Positions 19,109 to 28,437 of a stretch of 64,000 bases of DNA are shown here, piece by piece; the stretch's first letter is position 1; each line of letters opens with the position of its first letter. Origin of the DNA: Paenibacillus koleovorans NBRC 103111. GTDB taxonomy: Bacteria > Bacillota > Bacilli > Paenibacillales > NBRC-103111. The position numbers and the translations under genes were made by a program. A model generated the notes under the pieces. It was not told where the DNA came from. It was given only the letters and a program-made list of their open reading frames with translations, and did no database searches. The DNA is taken from positions 17,505-81,504 of the forward strand of contig NZ_BIMA01000020.1 in assembly GCF_004000845.1 (NCBI RefSeq), read 5' to 3'.

Positions 19109-19132
19109 GTTAAGCGCGACGCTTCTGCAGAA

Positions 19133-19174
19133 AGAGCGGCTTCTTGGTCTACCGGACCGAGGAGCCGCTTTTTG
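19133..19174 (+). terminator. Terminator of the cupin gene
   Basis: AGCGGCTTCTTGGTC pairs with GACCGAGGAGCCGCT around TACCG and is followed by TTTT. Confidence 0.8.
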
Positions 19175-19221
19175 GGTTGCTGTTAGTAGGACCCAGGTTT
19201 CGTCGTACAGAGTGCGGCTTT

Positions 19222-19330
19222 AACCGGAAAATTTGGTGGACACCAGGGACCTTATTTGCTGCAAAACGATCAACTTCGCCAAGTATCCGGACACTGGAGC
19301 CCTTATTTGGAGGAACCTAACGGAAGCGTT
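19222..19330. repeat. Two copies of a second intergenic repeat family
   Basis: GGTGGACACCAGGGACCTTA (followed by TTTGC) and the later CCGGACACTGGAGCCCTTA (followed by TTTGG) are imperfect direct copies of a unit of about 38 nt with the core GGACAC, a short variable block, then CCTTATTTG. They lie in the leader region between the cupin terminator and the GntR promoter. No gene is present from 19109 to 19453. Confidence 0.65.
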
Positions 19331-19369
19331 TTTTTGTATCAAAATGATGGGGATAGAACCAAAACTCCA

Positions 19370-19399
19370 TTGACTTGTATACAAGTACACAAGTATACT
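19370..19399 (+). promoter_or_regulatory. GntR promoter with palindromic operator
   Basis: -35 TTGACT at 19370-19375 and -10 TATACT at 19394-19399 have an 18-nt spacer. The spacer contains the perfect palindrome CTTGTATACAAG at 19374-19385 and a partial second half-site ACAAGTATACT. A core of GTATAC flanked by TTG/CAA is the usual operator type for FadR-subfamily GntR regulators, so repression of this promoter by the protein encoded next is likely. Confidence 0.75.
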
Positions 19400-19453
19400 C
19401 GAATCACAAGCAGTCCACCCATACACTACCGAAGCAAAGGAGGAACAAGCCGC

Positions 19454-20158
19454 ATGTCATCGTTATCCCCGCTGCCGCCGCAGCTGCCTAGAAAATCGCT
19501 CGGCTCGCAGGTGTACGACTCGATTCGCGAAGCGATCGTCTCGCTCAAGCTGGAGCCTGGCCAGATGATCTACGAGAACGAGCTCGCCGAGACGCTTGGC
19601 GTGAGCCGCACGCCGATCCGCGAAGCGATCCGGCTGCTCGTCGGCGAGGAGCTGCTCGACGTGCTGCCGCAGAAGGGCACGCGCATCGCCTACATCTCCG
19701 AGCGCAAGGTAACGGAGACGCGGTTTATCCGCGAGCAGCTGGAACAAGGCGCGTTCCGCATCGCCGCCCGCGTCTGGCAGGCGGAGGTGCACCGCACCCA
19801 GAAGGAGGCAATCGTCCAGCTGCTCGAGGAGCAGCGCGCGGCTGCCGCCAGGGAGGACATCACCGAATTTCTGCGCCTCGACGAGGCGTTTCACCGGATG
19901 CTCCTGGAGCTGACAGGCAACAGCACGCTGTTGAACGTTATTTACCACATGCGGGCGCATCTGAATCGGCTTCGCTATCTCGCGCTGAAGCAATTCCACG
20001 ATATGCACCGGGTGCTGGCCGAGCATGAGCAGCTGTTCGCCGCCATCGAGTCGAAAGACGAGACCGCGACAGTACGGCTATTGGAGCAGCATTTCGGCCA
20101 GTTGAATACCGAGCTGCCGAGCTTGCGGGAGGCATTTTCGCACTATTTTACCGACTAG
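19454..20158 (+). CDS. GntR-family (FadR/FCD type) transcriptional regulator
   Basis: Start chosen at 19454 behind AAAGGAGG; longer in-frame starts would run through the promoter and operator. The 234-residue protein has a winged helix at about 12-82 ([19 protein letters not shown]) and an all-helical FCD ligand domain (about 90-225) with metal/ligand-type residues in DEAFHRML, and [12 protein letters not shown] regulators respond to sugar acids and related metabolites. It heads a six-gene operon, 43 nt before the dehydratase gene, and probably represses it until the pathway substrate is present. Confidence 0.9.
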   Translation: MSSLSPLPPQLPRKSLGSQVYDSIREAIVSLKLEPGQMIYENELAETLGVSRTPIREAIRLLVGEELLDVLPQKGTRIAYISERKVTETRFIREQLEQGAFRIAARVWQAEVHRTQKEAIVQLLEEQRAAAAREDITEFLRLDEAFHRMLLELTGNSTLLNVIYHMRAHLNRLRYLALKQFHDMHRVLAEHEQLFAAIESKDETATVRLLEQHFGQLNTELPSLREAFSHYFTD

Positions 20159-20201
20159 ATGTAGAGCGCTGCACGATACCCATGGGAGGAGTTCTGTCGC
20201 A

Positions 20202-21449
20202 ATGAAAATTTCGAACATCAAGGCAACAACCGTCACCGTACCGCTAGAGGCGCCGCTTCGGCACAGCAATGGCGCGCACTGGGGCCGCTTCGTCCGTACG
20301 ATCGTGGAAGTGGAGACCGATGAAGGCATTACCGGCTTGGGGGAAATGGGCGGCGGCGGCGAAAGCGCGCAGGCGGCGTTCAATGGCTTGAAGTCGTACC
20401 TGATCGGCCATGATCCGTTCCAGCTCGAAGAGCTGCGGTACAAAATTTGCAACCCGACGGCGAGCCTGTACAACAACCGGACGCAGCTGCATGCTGCGAT
20501 TGAGTTCGCTTGCTTAGACATTATGGGCAAGAAGCTGGGCGTGTCGGTATCTCAGCTGCTCGGCGGACGCGTACGTGATGCGGTTCCGTTTGCCAGCTAC
20601 TTGTTTTTTCGCCATCCTCATGAGAAAAGCGGGCTGGGCGAAGTGCGAACTGTCGAGCAGTTGGTGGAGCATTGCCGCGAGCTGAAGGAGAAGTACGGCT
20701 TCACGACTCACAAGCTGAAGGGCGGCGTGTTTCATCCGGATTATGAGCTCGAGTGCTACAAGGCGCTGGCAGAAACGTTTCCGAAGGACCGGCTGCGCTA
20801 CGACCCGAACGCGGCACTGAGCGTCGAGGATTCGATTCGGTTCGGACAGGCAATTGAAGGATTGAACAACGATTATTTCGAGGATCCGACTTGGGGCTTG
20901 AACGGAATGCGGCGTGTGCGTTCCATGGTTCGGATTCCAACAGCGACGAATACAGTCGTGGTCAATTTCGAGCAGCTGGCGGCCAACATTCTCGATCCGG
21001 CGATCGACGTCATCCTGCTGGACACGACGTTCTGGGGCGGCATTCGTCCCTGCATCAAGGCGGCCGGCGTCTGCGAGACGTTCCAGTACGGCATTGCCGT
21101 CCATTCCTCCGGCGAGCTCGGCATTCAGCTGGCTACGATGCTTCATCTGGGGGCCGTCGTGCCGAATTTGGCGTTTGCGGCGGATGCGCACTATCACCAT
21201 CTGGTGGACGATTTGATCGTCGGCGGGAAAATGGGGTATGAAAACGGCGCGATTCGCGTGCCTGACGGACCCGGATTGGGTGTGGAGCTGGATCGCGAGA
21301 AGCTGGCCGAGTACGCCGAGCTGTACCGTGAGTTAGGTGGCTATCCGTACGACCGGGATCCGGCCCGTCCGGACTGGTTCCCCCTCGTGCCGAACGACCG
21401 TTGGGCTTCGCCCGAATCGACAACTACTGCTGGAGGTGGACGCGCGTGA
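20202..21449 (+). CDS. Enolase-superfamily (mandelate racemase/glucarate dehydratase-like) dehydratase
   Basis: A 415-residue member of the MR/MLE group. The N-terminal capping domain covers about 1-125. Barrel motifs follow: HKLKGG near 171 (KxK), RYDPNAAL near 199 and YFEDPTW near 226 (metal ligands Asp and Glu), LLDTTFWGG near 274 and VHSSGELG near 303 (the Asp and His of the catalytic dyad of glucarate-dehydratase types). It is expected to abstract an alpha proton from a sugar acid and eliminate water, giving a 2-keto-3-deoxy acid. The last four bases overlap the GTG of the SDR gene. The specific acid is not predictable by eye. Confidence 0.85.
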   Translation: MKISNIKATTVTVPLEAPLRHSNGAHWGRFVRTIVEVETDEGITGLGEMGGGGESAQAAFNGLKSYLIGHDPFQLEELRYKICNPTASLYNNRTQLHAAIEFACLDIMGKKLGVSVSQLLGGRVRDAVPFASYLFFRHPHEKSGLGEVRTVEQLVEHCRELKEKYGFTTHKLKGGVFHPDYELECYKALAETFPKDRLRYDPNAALSVEDSIRFGQAIEGLNNDYFEDPTWGLNGMRRVRSMVRIPTATNTVVVNFEQLAANILDPAIDVILLDTTFWGGIRPCIKAAGVCETFQYGIAVHSSGELGIQLATMLHLGAVVPNLAFAADAHYHHLVDDLIVGGKMGYENGAIRVPDGPGLGVELDREKLAEYAELYRELGGYPYDRDPARPDWFPLVPNDRWASPESTTTAGGGRA

Positions 21450-22213
21450 GGCTAAAAGGAAAAATCGCCCTCGTCACCGGCAGCGGCCGCGGGATCGGCG
21501 GCGCTATGGCCAGAGGCTTCGCCGCGGAAGGCGCCGACGTCGTCCTCGTCAGCCGGACGCTGGAGCAGCTGCAGGTTCAAGAGCGGTGGATTCGCGAGCA
21601 CACCTCCTCCTCTGCGATTTCGGTGGCGGCGGATGTGGGCAGCGAGGACGATGTGCGGAGGATGGTCGAGCTTGCGCTGCAAACCTACGGCAAGATCGAC
21701 ATCCTCGCCAACTGCGCGGGCATCACGATGGTGTCGCCTTCGGAGTCGCTGTCGCTCGACAATTGGCACAAATGCTTGCGCATCAATCTCGACGGCACGT
21801 TCCTCTGCTGCCGGCAGGTTGGCGCGCATATGATCGAAGCCGGCCGAGGCGGCAAGATCATCAACATCACTTCGATCGTCGCCCATGCGGCGATTCCCGA
21901 GCGGGCCGCTTATGCGGCCAGCAAAGGCGGCGTCATGCAGCTGACGCAGAACTTGGCGGTGGAATGGGCGGAACACGGCATTCAAGTGAATGCGATCAGC
22001 CCGGGCTTTATCCGCACGGAGATCGTGCAAGATTTGATCGCGAGAGGCGTTCACAAGCCGGAGCGAATGGTCGCGCGTATCCCTGCGGGTCGGCTTGGCG
22101 AGGTGGACGACCTGGTCGGGCCGGCGGTATTCCTCGCCAGCTCCGACTCGGACTATGTGACGGGAACGATTCTGAAAGTGGACGGCGGCTGGCTCGCCAA
22201 CGGGTACGTATGA
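21446..22213 (+). CDS. Short-chain dehydrogenase/reductase
   Basis: The start is GTG at 21446, overlapping the preceding TGA (GTGA) with GGAGGTGG 6 nt upstream. The 255-residue classical SDR has the cofactor motif TGSGRGIGG (about 11-19), the NCAG motif, catalytic Ser in ITSIVAH, YAASK (catalytic Tyr and Lys) and the PGFIRTE segment. It probably oxidises or reduces a hydroxyl or ketone of the sugar acid handled by the upstream dehydratase. It overlaps the next gene by four bases. Confidence 0.9.
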   Translation: MRLKGKIALVTGSGRGIGGAMARGFAAEGADVVLVSRTLEQLQVQERWIREHTSSSAISVAADVGSEDDVRRMVELALQTYGKIDILANCAGITMVSPSESLSLDNWHKCLRINLDGTFLCCRQVGAHMIEAGRGGKIINITSIVAHAAIPERAAYAASKGGVMQLTQNLAVEWAEHGIQVNAISPGFIRTEIVQDLIARGVHKPERMVARIPAGRLGEVDDLVGPAVFLASSDSDYVTGTILKVDGGWLANGYV

Positions 22214-22986
22214 TGACACTTCTTCGATTGGAATTAGTAGATTCGCTTCAGGTTCAAGTTTACGAGACACGCGGTCAGATGGGGTTTGCCGCCGGTACGG
22301 CCGTCGCGTCCAAGCTGCGCGAGCTGCTCGCGCGGCAGCCGGAGGTCCGGATCATTCTCGGCTCGGCTCCGTCGCAGAACGAGCTGATGGATACGCTCGC
22401 CGAGGCGTCGGGCATCGATTGGTCGCGCGTGACCCTTTTCCACATGGATGAATACATCGGCATCTCGGCGGAGGATTCCCACTCGTTCTCCCACTATTTG
22501 CGCGAGCGCCTTGTACGCCGCGTTCAACCGGGGCGCTACCATGTTATCGACGGGACCGCCCCGGATCCGAAGCAGGAATGTCGGCGTTACGCTGGTCTGC
22601 TGTCTGAGGCGACGATGGACATCGTCTGCCTGGGCATCGGCGAGAACGGCCATATCGCGTTCAATGACCCGCCTGTGGCGGATTTCGAGGACCCCCTGCG
22701 AGTGAAAATCGTCGAGATCGACGCCGTCTGCCGACAGCAGCAGGTGAACGACCGCTGCTTCGAGACGCTGGAGGACGTACCTACGCACGCGATTACGCTG
22801 ACGGTACCTTCGTTGATGTCGGGCACTTACGCCTTCGGCATCGTCCCCGGACCAACCAAGACGAAAGCGGTGCACCGTACGCTTGACGGGTCGATCTCAA
22901 CCGAATGTCCCGCGACGATCATCCGGAAGCACCCGCACTGTACGCTGTATCTCGATGCGGCTTCATACGGGTTGGGCGAACGCTGA
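22210..22986 (+). CDS. NagB-like glucosamine-6-phosphate deaminase family protein
   Basis: The ATG at 22210 overlaps the SDR stop (ATGA). The 258-residue isomerase-fold protein carries FHMDEYIG (Asp80, the NagB proton acceptor region), LGIGENGHIAFNDPP and a C-terminal SGTYAFGIVPGPTKTKAV block. The FNDPP has Asp where classical NagB has Glu (FNEP), and the phosphate loop ILGSAPSQNE replaces the common GSTP type. It may still convert glucosamine-6-phosphate to fructose-6-phosphate plus ammonia, or act on a related amino-sugar phosphate. It is followed one base later by a NagA-like gene. Confidence 0.82.
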   Translation: MMTLLRLELVDSLQVQVYETRGQMGFAAGTAVASKLRELLARQPEVRIILGSAPSQNELMDTLAEASGIDWSRVTLFHMDEYIGISAEDSHSFSHYLRERLVRRVQPGRYHVIDGTAPDPKQECRRYAGLLSEATMDIVCLGIGENGHIAFNDPPVADFEDPLRVKIVEIDAVCRQQQVNDRCFETLEDVPTHAITLTVPSLMSGTYAFGIVPGPTKTKAVHRTLDGSISTECPATIIRKHPHCTLYLDAASYGLGER

Positions 22987-22987
22987 T

Positions 22988-24223
22988 ATGAGTACGAGCG
23001 AACGGATTACGATAAAAGGCCGGCATTACGAGACCGGTGAACCGGTTCGGCTGCAGCTTGAATCGGGGCGAATCGCGAAAATCGAAGCCGGGGCGGACAT
23101 CGACGAAGGGATGGGCTCGAGTGCGGACGTGGCGGCACTAACCGCTCGCTCCCCTCTCCCCTTCCTCGGCCCGGGTTTGGTCGATTTGCAGATCAACGGC
23201 TACGGAGGCATCGACCTGAACACGCTCCCGCTCGAGCGGGAGCAAGTCAGCCGGTTGGTGCGGCTGGTGGCGGCGGAAGGCGTCACCTCGTTCTATCCGA
23301 CGATTATCACCAACAGCGACGCGCATACGACCGCCCTGCTGCGGACGCTGGCCGCCGTCTGCGAAGCGGACCCGCTCGCCACCGCGTGCATGCCGGGCTT
23401 CCACCTGGAAGGCCCGTACATCTCGCCGCAGGACGGACCGCGCGGCGCGCATAGGGCCGACTACGTGTGTCCGCCAGACTGGGAGCAGCTCGAGCGGTGG
23501 CAAGAAGCGGCCGGCGGCCGGATCCGGCTCCTCACGCTGTCGCCCGAATGGGACGGCGCCGAGCCGTTCATCCGCCGCTGTGTGAGCGCCGGAATTCGCG
23601 TGGCGATCGGCCATACGGCCGCGACGTCGGAGCAGATTCGCCGGGCGGTGCATGCGGGCGCGACACTGTCGACGCACCTGGGCAACGCCGCCCATCTCAC
23701 CTTGCCGCGGCATCCGAACTACATCTGGGACCAGCTCGCCGAGGACGGGCTGTGGGCCAGCTTGATCGCGGACGGGTTTCATCTCCCGGAGGCGTTCTTG
23801 AAGGTGGCGCTGCGGATCAAGGGACCGCGCGCCTTCCTCGTGAGCGATGCCGCCCACTTGGCCGGCATGCCTCCGGGCCGCTACCTCACGCATATCGGCG
23901 GTGAGGTGGTGCTGCAGCCGAGCGGCAAGCTGCATATGGCCGAGAACGAGCGCTACTTGGCCGGTTCGGCGCAGATGCTTCCCGCCGGCATCGCCCATCT
24001 GGCGCGCTCCGGGCTGTGCCCGCTGGCCGAAGCCTGGAATCGGGCTTCTTGTTATCCGGCCGAGTTTGCCGGCATTAGCGGCTTATCCGCAGGGCTGTCC
24101 GTCGGGGTCCCGGCCGATCTGACGCTGTTCCACTGGGACGGCCGCTCCATCTCGATCAAGACCGTGTACAAGAATGGACAGCTTTTGTACGAGTCTGCAC
24201 CTGGAAAGGAGACCAACCCATGA
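22988..24223 (+). CDS. NagA-like N-acetylglucosamine-6-phosphate deacetylase family protein
   Basis: Start at 22988, two bases after the NagB-like stop; the product is 411 residues. NagA features are PGLVDLQINGYGG, FHLEGPYISP (metal ligand Glu141), IGHTAAT (His209), LSTHLGNAAHL (His230) and FLVSDAAHLAG (catalytic Asp287). Classical NagA has HLFNAM at the second His, where here HLGNAAHL is found, so it is a divergent subfamily. The expected reaction is removal of an N-acetyl group from a phosphorylated amino sugar, with the NagB-like enzyme acting next. The last bases overlap the AGE gene. Confidence 0.83.
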   Translation: MSTSERITIKGRHYETGEPVRLQLESGRIAKIEAGADIDEGMGSSADVAALTARSPLPFLGPGLVDLQINGYGGIDLNTLPLEREQVSRLVRLVAAEGVTSFYPTIITNSDAHTTALLRTLAAVCEADPLATACMPGFHLEGPYISPQDGPRGAHRADYVCPPDWEQLERWQEAAGGRIRLLTLSPEWDGAEPFIRRCVSAGIRVAIGHTAATSEQIRRAVHAGATLSTHLGNAAHLTLPRHPNYIWDQLAEDGLWASLIADGFHLPEAFLKVALRIKGPRAFLVSDAAHLAGMPPGRYLTHIGGEVVLQPSGKLHMAENERYLAGSAQMLPAGIAHLARSGLCPLAEAWNRASCYPAEFAGISGLSAGLSVGVPADLTLFHWDGRSISIKTVYKNGQLLYESAPGKETNP

Positions 24224-25419
24224 ACACGCAGCGGATGTCATGGTCGGAGCTGCTCGGATTTTACGAGAAGCATCTGTTCGAGCAAGTGATGCCATTCTGG
24301 CTGAAACATGCAATCGACGATCGGCACGGCGGCATCAATAATATCATCCGCGACGACGGCGCCGTCATCTCCACCGACAAAATCATTTGGTCGCAAGGCC
24401 GCGCACTCTGGACGTTTTCCGCGATCCACAACTACTTGGACCAAGATCCGAAATGGCTGGAAACCGCCCACGGTATCGCCCGGTTGCTCTTCAAGCATGG
24501 CCGCAACAACGATGGAGCCTGGGTGTTCCGCATCCATGAAGACGGCCGTATCGCCGATCCGACGACGAGCATCTACGTAGACGCCTTCGTCACCTATGGG
24601 ATGACGGAATACGCGCGGGCGACCGGCTCCGCCGAAGCGCTGCAGATCGCGCTGGACAACTACGCCCGCGTCCTGCCGCTGCTCTACGACCACAAGACGC
24701 TGCCGACCGCCCCGCTGCCGATCCCCGAAGGCTTGCAGGCTCACGGCCCGTTCATGATTTACGCGCTTGTCTTCTACGAGCTCGGACTGCTGACACAGCG
24801 GGACGACATCATGCAGGAAGCTCTCCGCGCGGCGGAAACGATTATGACTGAGCATGTCCATCCCGAGGAGCGGGTGCTGTTCGAATACGTGCAGCCCGGC
24901 GGAACGCTAGCCTCCACCGATGCCGGTCGCACATACATCCCAGGACATGCGATTGAGAGCATGTGGTTTCTGGAGCGCATCTACACGCTCTACTCGCAGC
25001 CCGAACGCGTCCGGCAGACGCTCGACGTCATTCGCTGGAATCTCGAGAAAGGCTGGGACAGCGAATACGGCGGCATCTTCCTGGCGCGGCACCTCGACGG
25101 CGGCCCTCCGGCCTGGTTCAAGCCCGACTCCAAGGTGTGGTGGCCGGCGACCGAGACGCTCTACGCGCTGCTCCGCGCCTACGAGCTGTCCGGCGAGTCC
25201 TGGTGCCTGGACTGGTACTGGCAGGTGCACGACTACAGCTTCGCCCGCTATCCGAACCTCGAGCACGGCGAATGGCGCCAAAATCTCGACCGCTACGGGG
25301 AGCCGATGGAGCCTGTAGTAAGCACGCTGCCGGTCAAGGACCCGTTCCATCTGCCGCGGGCATTGCTGTTGGCGATTCAGACGCTCCGCCGTCTGGCCGC
25401 CGCGCAATCGCCCGCCTGA
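24220..25419 (+). CDS. AGE-family epimerase/isomerase (N-acylglucosamine 2-epimerase-like)
   Basis: The ATG at 24220 overlaps the NagA-like stop (ATGA) and has AAAGGAG upstream. The 399-residue (alpha/alpha)6-barrel protein resembles N-acylglucosamine 2-epimerases: WSQGRALWTFSAIHN, TTSIYVDAFVTYGM, GHAIESMWFLERIY (catalytic His) and KVWWPATETLYALLRAYE. AGE enzymes interconvert sugar C2 epimers (GlcNAc/ManNAc) or aldose/ketose pairs. It is the last gene of the operon; a terminator follows. With NagA/NagB-like enzymes beside it, entry of a 2-epimeric amino sugar is the simplest role. Confidence 0.87.
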   Translation: MNTQRMSWSELLGFYEKHLFEQVMPFWLKHAIDDRHGGINNIIRDDGAVISTDKIIWSQGRALWTFSAIHNYLDQDPKWLETAHGIARLLFKHGRNNDGAWVFRIHEDGRIADPTTSIYVDAFVTYGMTEYARATGSAEALQIALDNYARVLPLLYDHKTLPTAPLPIPEGLQAHGPFMIYALVFYELGLLTQRDDIMQEALRAAETIMTEHVHPEERVLFEYVQPGGTLASTDAGRTYIPGHAIESMWFLERIYTLYSQPERVRQTLDVIRWNLEKGWDSEYGGIFLARHLDGGPPAWFKPDSKVWWPATETLYALLRAYELSGESWCLDWYWQVHDYSFARYPNLEHGEWRQNLDRYGEPMEPVVSTLPVKDPFHLPRALLLAIQTLRRLAAAQSPA

Positions 25420-25449
25420 CGCCTTATGCCTGACGTCTGACGCCTGACG

Positions 25450-25517
25450 AAACAAGCCGGGAGCATCCCGCACCGTGTCGGAATCGTTCTCCGCACTGCG
25501 CTGCTCCCGGCTTGTTT
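25450..25517 (+). terminator. Terminator of the dehydratase-AGE operon
   Basis: AAACAAGCCGGGAGC pairs perfectly with GCTCCCGGCTTGTTT (15 bp) across a 38-nt loop, followed by CCTTTT. Just before it (25416-25449) lie short near-tandem copies of GCCTGACG. Confidence 0.8.
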
Positions 25518-25577
25518 CCTTTTCCGCCAACCTGTTCCGTGTTCCGCTCCTTCTCCTCCGACAACGACGACGGGCGC

Positions 25578-26627
25578 TTACGGATTGGCCACGCCCAACG
25601 CCTTGTTCTTCTCCTTGAACCGGTCATTGTGCGAGGAGACGTACGCCACCTTCGGCGCCTCCGGCTCCAGATACAGCTTGGCGCTGTTCACCGCCAGCGC
25701 CGCGTCCGTGAACGCGCCGGCAATCAAATTCAGCTTGCTCGGATGGTTCGCCGTATCCCCCGCGACGAATACGCCCGGCAAATTGGAGGCCAGCTTCTCG
25801 TTTACGTTAATTTTCCAAGGCCCCATATCCAGCCCCCAGTCGACAATCCGGCCGAAATCGCCGCGGAGTCCGTGATTGACGATCACGGCGTCCACCTCCA
25901 GCCGTTCCGTCTTGTCCGTCAGGCCGCCTTCCGAATTGACTTGCACAATCGATACCGATTCGATGCGGTCTCCTTGACCATACAGATTAGTCAGCGCGTA
26001 CGGCGTGCGGACATCCACGGATGACTCCATCATCCGCCTCACATTTTTCTCGTGTCCGCCGAATTTGTCGCGTCGGTGCACTACGGTCACATGCGCAGCG
26101 ATAGACTCCAGCTCATTGGCCCAATCCACGGCCGAATCCCCGCCTCCGGATATAAGCACGCGTTTGCCGCGGAATCCTTCCAGCTCCTGCACCGTATAGT
26201 GCAAGTTCGTCACCTCGTAGCGGTCGGCTCCTTCGATTTCCAGCTTCGCTACCTTCAACACCCCGTACCCGATCGCCAAAATCAATGTGCGGGTATGATG
26301 CCGCTCGCCGGTCTCCGCCGTCACGATCAGCGTGCCGTCTTCCTGCCGCTCCAGCCCGCTGATTTGCTGGCCCAGCACGACCGTCGGCTCGAATGTGAGC
26401 GCCTGCTGAATCATTTGCTCAATCAGCCGATCGCAGCGAATCGGCGTGACGCCCCCGACATCCCATATCATTTTCTCCGGATAAATACGCGGCTTGCCTC
26501 CGAGCTCCTCTTTCGCCTCGATCAGCTTCGTCTTCATATCCCGCATCCCGCTGTAGAATGCGGCGTACAGACCGGCGGGGCCTCCACCGACAATCGTCAA
26601 GTCGTACAGTTCCAACGGCTCGTTCAT
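25578..26627 (-). CDS. yumC: Ferredoxin/flavodoxin-NADP+ reductase, YumC type
   Basis: Start at 26627 behind GGAGGC (7-nt spacer). The 349-residue flavoprotein of thioredoxin-reductase fold has FAD motif [17 protein letters not shown], a second dinucleotide fold [17 protein letters not shown], and [18 protein letters not shown] near the end. The CxxC of thioredoxin reductase is absent, as expected for type-2 ferredoxin-NADP+ reductases. It is the last gene of the siderophore operon, 36 nt after the ABC exporter, which suggests that it supplies electrons to reduce ferric siderophore inside the cell. Confidence 0.88.
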   Translation of the reverse strand: MNEPLELYDLTIVGGGPAGLYAAFYSGMRDMKTKLIEAKEELGGKPRIYPEKMIWDVGGVTPIRCDRLIEQMIQQALTFEPTVVLGQQISGLERQEDGTLIVTAETGERHHTRTLILAIGYGVLKVAKLEIEGADRYEVTNLHYTVQELEGFRGKRVLISGGGDSAVDWANELESIAAHVTVVHRRDKFGGHEKNVRRMMESSVDVRTPYALTNLYGQGDRIESVSIVQVNSEGGLTDKTERLEVDAVIVNHGLRGDFGRIVDWGLDMGPWKINVNEKLASNLPGVFVAGDTANHPSKLNLIAGAFTDAALAVNSAKLYLEPEAPKVAYVSSHNDRFKEKNKALGVANP

Positions 26628-26663
26628 GGTCGCCTCCAATGACATTGATGTGAATTTCCCCGC

Positions 26664-28379
26664 TTAGGCTCCAAACTGGGCTTGATGCAGTCGGCTGTAG
26701 ATGCCTTGGGTCGATATGAGTTCCTCATGACTGCCTTGCTCGACTATGCCCTGGTCGGCCACCACGACGATCCGATCCGCATTTTTGATCGTCGCCAGAC
26801 GGTGGGCGATCGCCAGCGTCGTCCGTCCGTGGGACAGCTCCGCGAGCGCCGTTTGAATCGCCGCTTCCGTCTCGGTATCCAAAGCCGATGTCGCTTCATC
26901 CAGAATGAGAATGGGCGGATTTTTCAAGAACATCCGCGCGATGGAGAGCCGCTGCTTCTGCCCGCCGGACAGCTTCACGCCCCGCTCCCCGATCAGCGTA
27001 TCCAGCCCTTCCGGCCGCGAGGCGATCAGCTCCTCCAATTGGGCGCGCCGCGCCGCCTCCCGGATTTCGGCTTCGGTGGCGTCCAGCCTGCCATAGGCGA
27101 TATTTTCCCGGATCGTGCCGTCGAACAGGAACACGTCCTGCTGTACGATGCCGATATGCGAACGAAGCGAATCCAGCGTCATCTTGCGTATATCGATGCC
27201 GTCGATCGTGATCGAGCCTTCGTCGATATCATAGAAGCGAGGGAGCAGCGAGCAGAGCGTCGTTTTCCCCCCTCCTGACGGGCCTACAAGCGCAACCGTT
27301 TCGCCGGGCCGAATGGACAAGTTGACGCCTTTCAGCACGCCCTCTTTGTTCTTGTAGCCGAAGGCTACATCATGGAAACGAATTTCTCCCTTCAGCTCCC
27401 GCACGGATACGGCATCCGGCGCATCGGCCACGTCCGGTTCGGTTTCCAGCAGCTCCAAGTATCTCCGGAATCCGGCAATTCCTTTGGGATACGTCTCGAT
27501 CACCGAGTTGATCTGTTTGATCGGACCGAGGAATACCGTGGACAGCATGATGAAGGCAATAAATTCGCCGTAAGTCATTTTTCCCTCGATGACAAACCAC
27601 GTCCCGCATACGAGGACGAACAGCGAGACGAATTTCATCAGGATAAAGCTGAGCGACGAGTTCCAAGCCATGATGCGGTAGGCAATCAGCTTAGTCAGGC
27701 GAAAGCGGTCGTTGTTTTCCTTGAACCGGGCAATCTCGTGCTGCTCGTTGGCAAACGCCTGCACGACGCGGATGCCGCTGATGTTGTTCTCGACCCTGGC
27801 GTTGTAGTCGGCGATGTCGGCGAACATGCGCTTGAAGGCAGCCGACATTTTGCGGCCGAAATGCAGCGACAAATAAATCATCAGCGGCACGATGACGAAT
27901 GTCAGCACCGCAAGCTGCCAATTAATGCCCAGCATAATGCCGAAAGCGCCGACGAGCGTCATACAGGCGATAAATAAATCCTCCGGCCCATGGTGGGCGA
28001 TTTCTCCGATGTCCATCAGATCGGACGTCATCCGGGATACGAGATGTCCGGTCTTGTTGTTGTCGAAAAAGCCAAACGAGAGCTTCTGCACCCGTTCGAA
28101 CAGCTTTTTGCGCATATCCGTCTCAATGTTGATGCCCAGCATGTGGCCCCAATACGTGACGACGTAATGCAGCGCGGCGCTGACAAAGTAGATGCCCAGC
28201 AGGCCAAGACAGGCATAGAAGATCCAGAGCCAGTTGCCGCTTGGCAGCAGATCGTCCACGACCCGGTTCAAGGCCAGCGGGAAAGCCAGATCCAGAAGAG
28301 CGGCGAAGATCGCGCAGCTGAAATCGAGAATAAACAGTCCCTTATAGGGACGGTAATAAGCATAAAACCGGCGCAGCAT
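26664..28379 (-). CDS. ABC exporter half-transporter (MsbA/BmrA type)
   Basis: Start chosen at 28379 behind GGAGGAGG; a longer frame upstream overlaps the permease gene. The 571-residue protein has a six-helix exporter domain (about 15-310) and an ATPase domain with GPSGGGKTT (Walker A), KLSGGQKQR (signature) and ILILDEATSALD (Walker B). It lies in the middle of a siderophore-uptake operon. Possible roles are export or recycling of a siderophore, or uptake by an exporter-fold iron transporter such as the IrtAB type. No separate FecE-like importer ATPase is present in the window, so a non-canonical power source for the FecCD permeases cannot be excluded. Confidence 0.87.
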   Translation of the reverse strand: MLRRFYAYYRPYKGLFILDFSCAIFAALLDLAFPLALNRVVDDLLPSGNWLWIFYACLGLLGIYFVSAALHYVVTYWGHMLGINIETDMRKKLFERVQKLSFGFFDNNKTGHLVSRMTSDLMDIGEIAHHGPEDLFIACMTLVGAFGIMLGINWQLAVLTFVIVPLMIYLSLHFGRKMSAAFKRMFADIADYNARVENNISGIRVVQAFANEQHEIARFKENNDRFRLTKLIAYRIMAWNSSLSFILMKFVSLFVLVCGTWFVIEGKMTYGEFIAFIMLSTVFLGPIKQINSVIETYPKGIAGFRRYLELLETEPDVADAPDAVSVRELKGEIRFHDVAFGYKNKEGVLKGVNLSIRPGETVALVGPSGGGKTTLCSLLPRFYDIDEGSITIDGIDIRKMTLDSLRSHIGIVQQDVFLFDGTIRENIAYGRLDATEAEIREAARRAQLEELIASRPEGLDTLIGERGVKLSGGQKQRLSIARMFLKNPPILILDEATSALDTETEAAIQTALAELSHGRTTLAIAHRLATIKNADRIVVVADQGIVEQGSHEELISTQGIYSRLHQAQFGA

Positions 28380-28437
28380 CGATATCCTCCTCCCCTTCTC
28401 TCTATTTATGAAGCCATTATTGGCAGCCGGTCGCGCG

